Part shown: positions 22,067 through 33,227 of the stretch, one piece after another
How the letters are laid out: each line of letters starts with the position of its first letter
How positions within the stretch are numbered: the stretch's first letter is position 1
DNA from: Anaeramoeba flamelloides
Taxonomy: Eukaryota; Metamonada; Anaeramoebidae
Direction: 5' to 3'
Length of the DNA: 64,000 bases
Assembly: GCA_027625915.1 (NCBI GenBank)
Contig: JANTQA010000015.1
Span: forward strand, 2,046,001 to 2,110,000
Notes under the pieces: generated by a model
The model's input: only the letters and a program-made list of their open reading frames with translations
The model's database searches: none
Told to the model about the DNA's origin: nothing
Program-made: the position numbers and the translations under genes

Positions 22067-23055
22067 GACAATAAAAACTAAAGAGTTATTTATTTTTTAT
22101 TATTAATATTTAAATTTAAAATTCCCAACATTGCTTTTTGTTCATAATTAAACACCATTTTTTCATTTAAAACAAAAAAAAAATTACTATAGTTATCAAA
22201 TTCTTAAAAATAAATATAAAAAATTTTTGTTCAATTTTAATTCTTTGTAAATTTACTAAATCTCATTTGAAAATATTTGCAATCCACGAACATTTCGAAA
22301 ATAAACTTTTTTACAGATTTTCTTTACACTTAAACCCATAAAATTCTTTATTCAAAATCAAGTTAAAAAAATTTCAAAGAATAGAAAATTGAAATAAAAA
22401 CTTTATAAACATTTTTGAATTTGTCAATATTATTTTTTTGAATTTGAAAATTTTTTTTTTCTATTTCAATTCCGTGTAAAAAATGAAAAGTGTGAATTTA
22501 AATTCTAAATGCTGTTGATTTTAAATGATAAACTTTTGGATCCTCTCTTATATAGAGTATCTCAAAAATTGACATTTATATTTATGATCTCTTCCAAGAT
22601 GAGAATTTTTCAAATTTAATTTTTAATATAATAAAGAATCCATTAATACTAAAAGGACTATTGATTTTAACAACCAAACGTGTCTGTTTAATTTTAGACC
22701 TCTAAGAATTTTGTTTTTTTTTTATTTAGGCACTAGTAATTTACAATCAATTTGCTCAATACATAAGGAGCGACTTGAAACTAAAAAAGGGGAGGCGAAA
22801 TTGACCTTCTTTTGATTGACAAAATTTGAATAACAAAAAAAATAAATTTGAGAGGATCATCATTGGCTAAAAATTCTATTTAAAAAAAAAAAAGCCTTAT
22901 CAATTCCAAAAAATCCAAATTTTAAAAAAGAAAATTTGTTACTTATTTTAAATTTCTAAATGCTTGTATTTCTTCAATTTAAAACAATTTATTTTCTTGA
23001 AACTAACAAATCAATTTAATTCGATTTGATCTAATTTGTGGTTAGATTCTAACTC
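22067..23055. other. AT-rich intergenic stretch, no gene seen
   Basis: 3' flank of the PDI-like gene. No coding-like frame or known repeat was seen. Confidence 0.5.
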
Positions 23056-23059
23056 TCTA

Positions 23060-23172
23060 CATTTGATAAAGGTAGAATTATTTCGTTAATGATAAAGAAA
23101 ATTATGACTCTTTATTAAAATTCCTAAACAAGAATTTAGAAATTAGGGCTGTAAGAGGAAACTAAACTCTTT
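23060..23172 (+). mobile_element. Degraded LINE 3' end, second copy
   Basis: The translation around 23100-23160 (DSLLKFLNKNLEIRA) repeats the end of the relic at 7660-7720 (DSLTKFLKKSLEIRA), with matching DNA such as TTAGAAATTAGGGC. Only about 100 nt remain. It is followed by repeat DR1. Confidence 0.55.
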
Positions 23173-23214
23173 TTCAAATATTGTGACTCACCTGAAATAA
23201 TAAATTGAAAAAAA

Positions 23215-23790
23215 ATTATATCCTTTAGTATTCAAGAACAATTAAAAACTAAAGATAATTTGTAATTCACTTTTAAAGTCATTCTAAATATATAAAAACC
23301 TGATATATTAAAAATTAAAAAAAAATAAAACCAAAAACTAAAAAAAAGTGAGTCACAATTTTTGAAATGAGCATTACGGATTTTTTATTACTGAACTTTC
23401 ACTGAAAAAAAGTTGAACAACAAGATTTTTTATGAATAATTAAATCCATTTTCAAAGACCTTATAGGGTCGAAATTTTCATAGTGATTATTTGTCTTTTC
23501 GAAGATCTCTTTTTTTTTTCTACAGGATCTTTTTTTAAAAAAAAAAATAGAAATTGAAAAAATTTTATAAAAAAAAAAAAAAAGAAATCAAAAAAAAAGA
23601 AAAAGAAAAAGAAAAAGAAAAACAAAAGAAAAACAAAAATTTGAAAAAGCAAAACTAAAATTTGCAAAATTAGAAAAAATGATTCTGATCCAAAAATTTG
23701 AAAATATTTTTTGTTAAGAATACTGGAATAAACTCTTAAAACAACTCCCATTAACATTATAAAGTGAGTTAAAATTTTTGAAAAATAGTT
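23215..23790 (-). repeat. Dispersed repeat DR1, copy 2
   Basis: Inverted copy of 844-1500, including GAAAAAATGATTCTGATCCA near 23673. An A/G-rich run at 23570-23635 is internal. The open frame on the minus strand (23461-23757) is nearly all Phe and is not a gene. Confidence 0.6.
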
Positions 23791-24560
23791 TAGTTTCCTC
23801 CCTTCAAAATAAAAAAAAAAAAAAAAAGGTAGAATTATTTATCAATCTTGAGAAAATAATAACCCCATTTGAAAATTGTCATAAAAGGAAAAAAAATCAC
23901 CCAGATCTCAAAAAGCGCCAAAGAGTAATACTTCAAAACTATAACAGTTGTTTTTAAAATTATAATACACAATCATTCTAATTTGAAATTAAGTGTATAT
24001 CTTTGATAATTTTTTCTAAAAATGTCCACTTTTTTCATTGTTGATTTTTGGGGATTGATATTGGTTCATCATATGTTGGACCTTTTTTGATTTGTATTAT
24101 GAACCAATAAAAATTCCAAAAATTTTTTGAATCCATTTCAGAAAATTATTTTTAACAGCAACGAATAGACCCTTAATGTTAAAGTTTTTCTTTTTTTTTT
24201 ATGGGATTTTAAGATTTATTTTTTTTTTACTTAATTTATTTAAAAAGAGACTAAAATAAAATCCAATTTTTATAACAAGTTTAAATTATTAAAAGAAAAA
24301 TAGTATTTCACTATTTTTTTTTATTTTGAAATAATTTCGATCAGTTTCAAATATTTTTATCATTATTTTGTTTTTTTATTTTTTTGTTTTCATTTTATTT
24401 TATCAATTATTTTTCTTGATCTTTTTATCAATATTTTTTTTTTGTATCTAAAATCATAGTAATTCTAAAAATTACTTTATAGAGTATATTGTTATAATCA
24501 ATATTAATATTATGATTGGAATATATGAGTATCTTCAAAAAATAAAAAGCACCTCAATAT
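23791..24560. other. AT-rich stretch, no gene seen
   Basis: No coding-like frame was seen. Confidence 0.5.
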
Positions 24561-24561
24561 A

Positions 24562-25200
24562 AGCTATTTTCCAGTCAAAGTGACCCAGTTTTGTCGAGTG
24601 AATCATACGAGCTTATAGTGTTTAAATGGATATTAGAAGAAATAATTTAATAAGGAAATTTCAAAATTAAGATCATAATTTCTTGATATATTTTTTTTAT
24701 TATTTCAATTGTTTTTTGATATACATTTCATCAGTAATTTTTTTTGTTACAAGATCGATAGATCAAAAAAACATGAAAAATTAATAAATCATTTTTGAAC
24801 GTTTTTTTTTTTTTTTAGATTTTTTTTTATGACACATAATACATTTATAAATTTTTTTTATTGCAAGACTGAGAGCCACTTAGATAATAACATGTTATTT
24901 AAATGATATTGAAACGATGAAAATGATTGTAGAAAAATCACATTAATTTCTATTAGAATTGTATTTTTATCATCAATCGAAGATCAAAATGAACAATTTT
25001 GTTTTTCTCAATAGGAAAACCAAAATTTGAGTTTTTCTATTTTTAAGAAAATTTATTGATTTATTATATTTGTCTATACATATTTCAACTATTCTACTGA
25101 TATGTATTATTCTGATTATTTTTTATTTGTTCATCAAAGTTCAACCATAAAAAATAATTGATTGTCAAAAAAGGTTTTGTATGTATGACTGAAATAAATA
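24562..25200 (+). repeat. Dispersed repeat DR4, copy 2
   Basis: Starts AAGCTATTTTCCAGTCAAAG and shares with the copy at 61828 the blocks GATATTAGAAGAAA, TTACAAGATC and TTTTTAAGAAAAT-TATTG. See copies at 7756-8320 and 56025-56545 (inverted). Confidence 0.65.
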
Positions 25201-25979
25201 TTATCGAGATAAACTCCTTTTCAAACAAAAGGGCCCATTAATTTTTAAAATCGATAATGTTATTGAATTCGATTTTTAATAAGATAATTACTTATTGGCG
25301 ATTTTCATAATTCATTTTTTCATTTTTTGCTTTTTTTATTTAGGGATATTCATCAGTTTGAAAATGAAAAAACAAGTTAATAAGAAACCAATTTTAAAAT
25401 AATCTACCATTATAAAAAGAGAAAAAGTTTAAGTTTGATTTCAAATAAACTAGAACGAGTAATTAATAAATTACATTATGGGATTGATGTTTGGAACAAA
25501 GAAAAAAGAAAAATATATATAAAAAAAAAACAATTATCTCAAAATACCCAGATGAATTATGGTTTTATATTTAAAATGAGACTTTAAAGTACAAAAGTTT
25601 GCTGTATAAAGAATCAATCAAGACAATGAAAAGAACTTTTTCCCAATTAAAATTATTCAACAGAATTTATTGATTTAAGAATCTTTTCCCCACAATTTAC
25701 AAAACGAGATTTCTCATTTCAGATAAAAGGTCACATCAATTTTTAAAATTTTTAATTTTTAATGTTTTGTTTTAATGTGTTTTACATACTCAATTAAATA
25801 CTTTTTTATTCACTTTTTAAAGGGTTTTTTGAATTTTAGAATGATACTACAATCAATTTGATTCAATTATGAATGATTTTGAAATTTTCTATTCATATTT
25901 ATTTGAAAAAGATTTTATAAATGTACACCCCACCAAAAAAAAAAAAAAATACAAAAAATGGAAAGCTGAACAAATACTT
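25201..25979. other. AT-rich stretch, no gene seen
   Basis: Nothing coding or repeated was recognised. Confidence 0.45.
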
Positions 25980-26480
25980 TCCATTAAAAAAATTAAAAGA
26001 ACTGAATGAAAAAATTAAAATAAATAAAGTTTCAATTTAACTTTTTCTTGAAAACATTTTTTACCAAAATCATTGAATTCAAACTTGAAATCATGTATAT
26101 TTTTATATACAATATCTTGTTTTAACTCATTTACTAAAACAAATTCTAAATTATGGTAATTTTATTTTTCACAAAAGGCACTAATTTTGTCCTACAATGT
26201 TTGTTTAATATTAAACAGTAAAATTAAAAAAAGGGTTATTTAATAATGATAAACTCTCTGGAAAATAAAATAATTTAATATAGTAACTTATTCTTGGATT
26301 TCTATATTTTCTCAACCCCAATTTTTCAAAAAAAATTAAAAAGGTAAACAGTAATTTCAAAAAATATTTTTGATATTCAAAAGTTGGGAGTGTTTTTATT
26401 CAAAAAAATTTTAACCCAGTGGTTAATTGAATTAAGTTATAAACTAGATTTCAAAAAATAGTCATCAGAAAAAAAATAGT
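25980..26480 (-). repeat. Dispersed repeat DR7, copy 1
   Basis: Inverted copy of 41160-41660. Landmarks: AACTTTTTCTTGAAAACATT near 26040 against AATGTTTTCAAGAAAAAGTT near 41566, and TAAACTCTCTGGAAAATA near 26250 against ATTTCCAGAGAGTTTATC near 41358. Confidence 0.65.
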
Positions 26481-27097
26481 GCTTTTTTATAATTAGGGTA
26501 TATATTTGAGAAGTGACAAAATAATTAAAACAGATGGTATTAAAAATTAAAACGAAAAGAGTCTATGATTGATTAGAATACTTATAAATATTTTATGTCT
26601 TATAAAGTTTAATAAAGTAGGATATTTAATAAAAAAAAATAAAATAAAAAAAATAGGAGTATTACTTTTATTATTAATTTAAATAAATTTTCTTATAATT
26701 ATAATTTTAATAAAACCCTGTTTTTTCTTTCTTTTATTATATATTAAATTAATAAATCTTTCTAAAATCCATTAATTGTGTTGTCTTATTCATAATAATA
26801 ATGTATATAAAAAAAAAAAAAAAAAAAAACATATTTAATTCAGATTTCAAAAAAAATTATTTAATACCAATTGTCTGTAATAATTTTTCTTCTGAAAAAA
26901 AATATTAATTATCGTCTGTATTAAACATGTTTTTAAAGGAGGAGGGTTTGTGGTAAAAAAAAAAAAAAAAAATCAAATAAACTTGTTTTGAATTCTCCAA
27001 AACAAACAAAGAAAACAAAAAAGAGAGAGAAAAAGTGAAAAAAATGAAAAGGAAATAAGAAACAAGTGGTATGAAATAAAAATAAATTCTAATTAAA
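26481..27097. other. 3' flank of the cyclin gene
   Basis: AT-rich, with poly-A runs near 26812 and 26957. No gene was seen; the terminator region of the minus-strand cyclin gene should lie in its right part. Confidence 0.4.
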
Positions 27098-28504
27098 TCA
27101 TACAATCTTAATGGGTATTTGAGAAACTCTGGCAAAACGTTTTTTTATATATTTTTTCCTTGCCGATAAGAATTCATTTTCGTCGTTTAAATCTATGCTG
27201 GCAACGTGTATTGCAATTTTACGAAGATCTCTGGCGCATTTTAAAATCTCTGATAATTTAAATTTTGTGTAATATTGGAGCGTGTCTGTCCATAAAAGAG
27301 TTTTGTTGAGTTTTTTGGTATTTAGGGAAACGAGTGCCAAATACACTGCTGCGGATGCCAATTTTGAGGGCTTATATGCAACCATATTAACTCTAGGTAT
27401 TGACAGCTCTAATAAATAGTTTGACAGCAGTTTTAGTTTCAAATACTGTGTACTTCTCAGGCCTACGCCCGCTGCCTTGATGTACCTTTGGATGAAGAAA
27501 TAAGGCGAGACAAAGGTTACTCTGAAGTTTAAGACATTCAAGATTATTGCTTCTGTTTTGATGATCTGTTCGCGTGTGTAGCTATTATCAGAAATGAAAA
27601 CAAAGTCATCAACTTCTGGTGGGTAGATCTCTTCGTATTTGGATGCAATTAGCATCGAAGTGAGCCCTATTAATTGTAATCTACGGATCGGCACAGAAAT
27701 TTTGGCTAAGAACTTGTCAATAATTTTGCATGTCAGGTACAGCACCTCGGTTTTCAATTTGAATTTTAAATGCACCTCGCACAGCCAATCAAGCAAAGTG
27801 CCTCGCATTTTTTCATTAATTTTTTTTTGAACCGACAAAAAGTCCAAGGGAAGCATTTGTTCAAGTTCTTTTTTTTTTTGGTGCTTGTAAATATCGTCCA
27901 CCAATTCGGTGACATACTGTGGGTTCTTCCTGTTTGGTTTATCAATGTTATAAATAATTTTTTTTTTTTTTTTTTTGATTGACTTTCTTTTTTGGGTTTG
28001 GATTTGGTTGGTGTTTTGGAATAATCTCGTTTTGGAATTCCGTGTGGTCCCTAACTGACTGATGGTCCTTCTCAAGGGATTAATTTTGTTTGTTTGTGAT
28101 TTTCTTGAATTTATTTTTTTAACTTCCTTTTGATTTTTAACGGTTATATTTTTTCGACTTTTTTTGACCATTAATCTTTCTTTGCCTTGGTTCATACTTT
28201 TTCTTACCCTTACCTTGTTTCGTTTCAGTTGTTGTTTCCCATTCTGTGGAACCACGCTCTGGGAGACACTCCTTTTTAAATAACCTTTTGAATTTTTTTG
28301 GTTCCTTTGGTTTAAATTATTTTGGTTCACATTAATGTTGGAATTAATTCTCCCAAAGACAGATCTTTGCCTCGTAGTCTGTTTGTTATTAAACAGTTTT
28401 GTTGTGTTGTTAAATGATTGACTTGTTTTGAGTGATCCTACTTTCTTCTTCAAAATTTGAGATTTCCCTTTGAGTCTTTGCCTTTGTGGGTTGTTTAAAT
28501 TCAT
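27098..28504 (-). CDS. B-type mitotic cyclin
   Basis: Cyclin B activates CDK1 to drive mitosis and is destroyed by the APC/C at anaphase. The intronless frame codes for 468 residues. A basic, Asn/Gln/Ser-rich N-terminus (1-190) contains RSVFGRINSN at 47-56, which resembles the RxxLGxIxN destruction box with Phe for Leu; RQRL at 8-11 is a second weak candidate. The cyclin box starts near 200. MRGTLLDWLCEVH (233-245) matches the MRAILVDWLxEV signature. A conserved Lys is at 260. KYEEIYPPEVDDFVFISDNSY (289-309) is diagnostic of B cyclins. The second box runs from about 335 to 440, with KPSKLASAAVYLA at 378-390. Length and domain order match cyclin B. A short Lys run (177-182) precedes the box. 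No stop-proximal oddities. Confidence 0.93.
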   Translation of the reverse strand: MNLNNPQRQRLKGKSQILKKKVGSLKTSQSFNNTTKLFNNKQTTRQRSVFGRINSNINVNQNNLNQRNQKNSKGYLKRSVSQSVVPQNGKQQLKRNKVRVRKSMNQGKERLMVKKSRKNITVKNQKEVKKINSRKSQTNKINPLRRTISQLGTTRNSKTRLFQNTNQIQTQKRKSIKKKKKKIIYNIDKPNRKNPQYVTELVDDIYKHQKKKELEQMLPLDFLSVQKKINEKMRGTLLDWLCEVHLKFKLKTEVLYLTCKIIDKFLAKISVPIRRLQLIGLTSMLIASKYEEIYPPEVDDFVFISDNSYTREQIIKTEAIILNVLNFRVTFVSPYFFIQRYIKAAGVGLRSTQYLKLKLLSNYLLELSIPRVNMVAYKPSKLASAAVYLALVSLNTKKLNKTLLWTDTLQYYTKFKLSEILKCARDLRKIAIHVASIDLNDENEFLSARKKYIKKRFARVSQIPIKIV

Positions 28505-29389
28505 ATTTTCGTTTGTGCTTCGAAAAGGATTTGATCTGTATTCAAACTGGTTGGTAAGTAAAATAAAAATAGAGAAAAAAAAAAGAATTTTTATTTTTGT
28601 TGTTGAGATTTATTTATTTTATTTATTTTAAAAAGAAGAAATAAAAAGGGAAATTTAGAGCTGACTAAACAATAAAAAGGAAAACTGTTTTAAAATTAGA
28701 AAGAGATTATTACCATTTTCGAGATCTTTTTTTGATATTATTGGAGACTAAAATTGTTTGAGAAAAAATGATTATTTTTTTGAAATTCTAAATGAAAATC
28801 ATTTTCTGTCTGAATATTTGTGGTAAAAAAGATTCAGGGGCATGTATTTATGGAATAAGAATTCTTTCTTTGCCTTTTTGAAGTAACTGATAAAATTTAT
28901 ACAGTAAAAATATTTTTGGACAATTTTCCCTTTTTTAATTTGTTAAGGCAGATATTCTAATTGTGTTCTTTAAACACATTCAAAAAACTATATTTTTGTC
29001 TTGGCAAAGGCTCTTAAGATCCTTTATAATCAAGATAAAAATAAAATATTTTTGAAATTATATCTTTTTTTCGTTTTTATTTTTGTTATTTATAAATATC
29101 CAGTAATGCATGAAGAGTAGTATTAATCTATGTGGCAGGGTATTAAAAATTTTTGATTATATTAAATTATTTGTCCTTTTAACTGAGCTAAACGAAAAAT
29201 TATTAAACTAAATGTTTTAATAAGTGTATTTTTCAGAACTTGGGGGGTTTTTTTATAAAATTTAACAATTAATAAAAATAAATTTTTCATTTTACTTTTT
29301 TCTATTTTTTATAATACAAAATAACTTTGAAAACAGTTTATTTTGCAAGATCTATCGTCACAAAGTCATAAAAGTTATTTTTTTAATGT
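28505..29389. other. 5' flank of the cyclin gene, no other gene seen
   Basis: AT-rich, no coding-like frame. Any cell-cycle promoter elements could not be recognised. Confidence 0.45.
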
Positions 29390-29640
29390 TATTAGTGCTA
29401 TGAAAATTATTCAATAGATATGGTATTTTTTTTCTATTAGAGTTTACTTTGGTTGTCAAATGGAGCTCATTATGAACATTGAATTTTAATTTATCAAAGT
29501 AACACAAAAAATATTAGATTTTCTATTTTTAAGAAAGAAAATCAAAATTGATTAATTATATTCACTTTATATGTGATATCAATGATTCTCCGTTGTGTTC
29601 TATTCTACTCATTTGTAATTAATTTTTTAAATTTTAATTA
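29390..29640 (+). repeat. Partial, diverged DR4 copy
   Basis: Shares with 24990-25130 the run TTTCTATTTTTAAGAAA followed by a TATTG-like block, and weaker flanking similarity. Much of the unit is missing. Confidence 0.35.
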
Positions 29641-29653
29641 TTGAAATTCGTTA

Positions 29654-29887
29654 CTATTTGGGGTTTTTTTCCAAGGTAAACTTTGACAAAAATATATTTA
29701 AGTTTGTAGGTATTTTATATGTATACGCTTGATTTTCTTTCCCCCCTTGATTGCACAAATGAATCATATCTGGTAATTTGTTCTTGAAAATATCAAAAAA
29801 ATTTTGAATAATTATCCCCATTATCGGCGTCACCTCTTTTTCCGTCATTTTTGTTTTCATTTGGAAAATTTTGAATATTTTTAACAA
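29654..29887 (-). CDS. Small possible gene or exon, unidentified (77 residues)
   Basis: The frame has a higher G+C and a more balanced amino-acid mix than chance frames here. Parts such as MTEKEVTPIMGIIIQNFF, KNKLPDMIHLCNQGGKEN and TYKIPTNLNIFLSKFT read like folded protein. Three methionines (residues 1, 10 and 14) could be the start. It could be a small gene, or an exon of a longer minus-strand gene; no clear donor or acceptor was found beyond its ends. I do not recognise a family. It lies 1.06 kb downstream of the end of the CENP-Q-like gene on the same strand. Confidence 0.3.
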   Translation of the reverse strand: MLKIFKIFQMKTKMTEKEVTPIMGIIIQNFFDIFKNKLPDMIHLCNQGGKENQAYTYKIPTNLNIFLSKFTLEKNPK

Positions 29888-30062
29888 AATGATAAACCTA
29901 AGCTATTCCCCAAATTTGATGATTTTCAAAAAAAAAAAAAAAGTTTATAGAAATTCAGTCTTTACTGTTAATTTTAAAATTAAAAGATCCAAATTTCATT
30001 CAGCTTTCCAAAAAAATCACATGCGAAGAATTAAAATAAATCATCAAAGTTCCCAATTCTAA

Positions 30063-30639
30063 AGGAGGTGAATGAATTAATCTTGCTTGTGTTTTAAGAT
30101 TAGAAAAATTTTAAAAGTAACTTGATTTAGAAACTTTTTTTTTGTAAAAATTGTATGAAATTTTTGTTCAATTTATTTTGAAACTAAAGATATTTTAGTT
30201 CTTTAATTTATACTGAAAGATATGACTTAAAAATTCAAGATCTTTTAAAGCATGTTTTAAAAAAAAATGAATAAAAAAATATAATTTTTTCCAAAATAAC
30301 CCTCTCAAAATGTATAAAAAAAATTGATCAAAATAGAAAGCTTTTGGTTTCCAAAATTTTCTCAATAGGAGTTCTATTTCAGTACAAAATAAATAAATAG
30401 TATATTCCTTACGAAATTTAAAACAACAATGATGTTACTCTTGTACAATTAAAAAAAATTTTTACATAATTTGTGAATTATTAAGTCAGACTTTCAAATG
30501 AAAACCTTATTGTTTATTTATGGAGTGTTAACTGGTATATTTTTATATCAAAACCTCGACGTAAAAAGGATATGATTCTAATAACTCTTACTCAAAAACT
30601 AAATTTTGTATCAAAAAAAAAAAAAAAAAAAAGCAAAAC
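30063..30639. other. AT-rich stretch, no gene seen
   Basis: No coding-like frame was seen. Confidence 0.45.
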
Positions 30640-30900
30640 TTTTAAATTCTAAATAAAACCAAACCTTAAATAAAAATCTCACCAACAAACATTCGTTGAT
30701 TATTTATTATAAAAATTCACTCAAGATCTGTGTATTTAAGACCCAAATTCGGATTTGGAAAAAAAATTTCAAAAAATTCATTTTTAAACAGCCTTATAAA
30801 ATTCAAACGGAGATTCAGATCAATCAACTAAGAATTAAAACAACAAGGTTACACTATACACATTGTAATATTTTTTCCCATATTAAAAAACGTAAACCTT
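30640..30900 (+). repeat. Dispersed repeat DR8, copy 4 (diverged)
   Basis: Shares with 19690-19970 the blocks AAATAAAACCAAACC, CAACAAACATT and the following TTCGGATTTGGAAAA and AGATCAATCA. The short frame inside (30696-30902) is therefore not a gene. Confidence 0.5.
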
Positions 30901-30947
30901 AAATAGACAAAGAGAAAAAAAAAATTGAAAAAGCCGTTAAAGGTTAT

Positions 30948-31481
30948 TCAAATTTTAAATGGTTGAATTTCTTTTTTCAGTTGTTTTACAATCTCGCATT
31001 CTTTTCTATTTTGTTTCTTGTTAATATTTTCTTTATTTATTTCTTGCTTGTTTTCAAGCTCTTCTTTTTTTTTTTTATATTTGTCAAGCTTGATAATTTT
31101 CTGTTTTAACCTCTCTCCATGCGTTTGCAGTGTTTCTTCAAGCTCGTTTAATTCCCCAACAAATTGTTTGAGTTTTTTCTTTTCTTGTCGTTTCTCCATC
31201 AAAAGATCTGAATAGCTGCCAATTTTTGCTGAATCACGAATACGCGAAGGTGGCATTCGAATTGTTTTGAGATTGACCAACACACTTTTTGTAAATTGTT
31301 GAAGTATTATGAGGATTTCATCTTTGTTTCGTGGGTTTGTATTTTTAAAATCACTTGATTGTAAATATTTTGTTAAGCTACTTTCCAATGCTTCTCTTAT
31401 ATACTTTTTATTTTTTGGTGGGATTTGTTTCCATTTAATTTTTTGGCTTTTCTCGATTCTTTTTTTTGTTTTGTGATCCAT
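30948..31481 (-). CDS. Coiled-coil protein resembling CENP-Q/Okp1 kinetochore subunit
   Basis: I start at the ATG at 31481 (MDHKTKKRIEKS), giving 177 residues. An ATG 30 codons upstream would only add a hydrophobic AT-driven stretch. Residues 1-20 are basic. IKWKQIPPKNKKYIREALES (15-34) and a helical part to about 75 precede RMPPSRIRD (75-83), and a Lys/Glu coiled coil runs from about 92 to 145. The order Trp-x-x-Leu/Ile-Pro, helices, an (R)xPP turn, then a coiled coil recalls CENP-Q, which forms a heterodimer with CENP-U in the inner-kinetochore CCAN. The resemblance is by eye and the family diverges strongly, so an unrelated coiled-coil protein is quite possible. The gene itself looks real: composition is far from that of neighbouring DNA. 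Confidence 0.6.
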   Translation of the reverse strand: MDHKTKKRIEKSQKIKWKQIPPKNKKYIREALESSLTKYLQSSDFKNTNPRNKDEILIILQQFTKSVLVNLKTIRMPPSRIRDSAKIGSYSDLLMEKRQEKKKLKQFVGELNELEETLQTHGERLKQKIIKLDKYKKKKEELENKQEINKENINKKQNRKECEIVKQLKKEIQPFKI

Positions 31482-32159
31482 CTTCTTTTTGAGATGGGAA
31501 AGATGAATAAAAATAGGAAAAATAAAAAAATGAATTCTCAATAAAGATATTTTTAGCAGAATTATGAACATATATCCAAGAGAAACCGATCTAGTTTTCT
31601 TAAGGTCTTACCCAAACAATATTAGTTCTTGATAAAATCCTTGAAAGACCAATTTATTTAATGATTTTTTTATTGATTAAGGGATTAGTGTCATAAGAGA
31701 TTTTTCTTTAATCAAAGTATGTTGAAATTGGGTGTAAATGATATTAGTGCGACACGGCTCAAATTGCTCTAAAAAAGCTATTTTAAATCCTATTACACAA
31801 TAAATGATTAGTTTTTTTAACTACAGTGATCAAAAAATGCAAGCACAACGACTGTAATCAGTGTTTCAAAATATTATCTGTGCTTTTTTTTCTTCTTGTA
31901 TCAAGGCAACACCCAATCCACTAAAAACTAGTATACCTAAGTTCAAATCAATTTTGAAAGTAAAGATCAGGTTATTTTCAGTAAAATTTAAATTATTCAT
32001 TCAAATAGTTGACAATATTCCAAAATATTCATTATTTTTTTTGAAATTTTTTGTTTTTTTTTTGGATAAAAATTTTTATCAAAAATTTACTGGATTTTTT
32101 GAGATAAATTTTGCAATTTGATCCTTTATTTTTAGATTTTCTTTTTAAATAATAGAACT
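31482..32159. other. Intergenic, no gene seen
   Basis: 5' flank of the CENP-Q-like gene. The frame at 31861-32121 is Phe/Lys/Ile-rich with no coding signal. Confidence 0.45.
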
Positions 32160-32300
32160 TTTAGAAACCAATACGATATATTTTTAGGGTTTATTATTCG
32201 TTTCTTTGATTGATTAATGTATAGGTCTTCTATAACAAAAAAACACGCTTTTTATTTTGAGTCATTGTTAAATTTTTTACACGCTTTATTTTGACTACAG
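32160..32300 (-). repeat. Dispersed repeat DR6, copy 2
   Basis: Inverted copy of 12700-12805 (GATTAATGTATAGGTC near 32213; AAAACACGCTTTTTATTTTG near 32240). Confidence 0.55.
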
Positions 32301-32429
32301 TAAGGATCACTCATAAAAATTTTCATTTTGATAATTTTTTTTTTAATTCCTTTTCCAAACCATAAAATAGAAACTCAAATTAATTTTGTTACAGTATTTA
32401 ATAATTCATCTTTGTAACTTCCAAAAGTA

Positions 32430-32790
32430 ACTATTTTTTATAATTTTTTAGTTTCAAAGATTTACTCAATAATCATCAACATAAAAGCACAAAGACTGAT
32501 TATTTTGTTTTGCTTTTGATAAACTAATGATAGAATTAATATATTTTCAATATTTCAGACATAATTTGTCCCAAAAAATCTATTCGTTAATTATTGAATT
32601 TTTCAAAAATAACGAATTTTTTAGTAACTAATCTAAATTTCACTACAAATTTAAGAAAAATATTTTGCAACTTTGGAGTCTGAATATTGATAATTCAACC
32701 TTTAAATTTGTGACAAAATACAGATTTTTTTCTGAAATTGTTGGGGTTTTTACTAATCGATAGATCATTTTTAATTGATGAGATAAACAA
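32430..32790 (+). repeat. Dispersed repeat DR5, copy 2
   Basis: Direct copy of 9075-9440 (TCAATAATCATCAACATAAA near 32467). Confidence 0.6.
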
Positions 32791-32990
32791 ATATTTTACT
32801 TGACTAATCGATTTTTTAGAGACATTTCGAACAGTGTATCACTAATGTGGTTAGGCCCAATAACAACATACCTTGATAGTAGGATTCTCCTTGGTAGACC
32901 CTAATCCCTTAAATCCTAAAAATTTTCACTGAATTATTTGTACTACTCTTTTAGACAATTTGAACAAAAAATTAAAACCCCAACAATTTC

Positions 32991-33227
32991 CAGGTCAATT
33001 ATTCAAAAAAGAAATAGACACCCAACACCCAATCCTTTTCAAAAACACTTATCAATATAATAATAAGCAGTCAAAAAAATACAGAATGATTCAGTGAGAT
33101 GATTTATTATTGTATTTTTACAGGAGATGTTCTTTTTTATTGTTTGTCTCTGATATTATTATATTGATAAGTGTTTTTGAAAAGGATTAGGTGTTGGGTG
33201 TATATTTCTTTTTTGAAAAATTGACTG
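32991..33227. repeat. 237-bp hairpin repeat
   Basis: Arms of about 75 nt: CAGGTCAATTATTCAAAAAA at the left pairs with TTTTTTGAAAAATTGACTGG at the right, and the inner ACACCCAACACCCAATCC with GGATTAGGTGTTGGGTGT. The loop spans about 33068-33155. It is likely a non-autonomous inverted-repeat element; no target duplication is clear. Confidence 0.7.
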
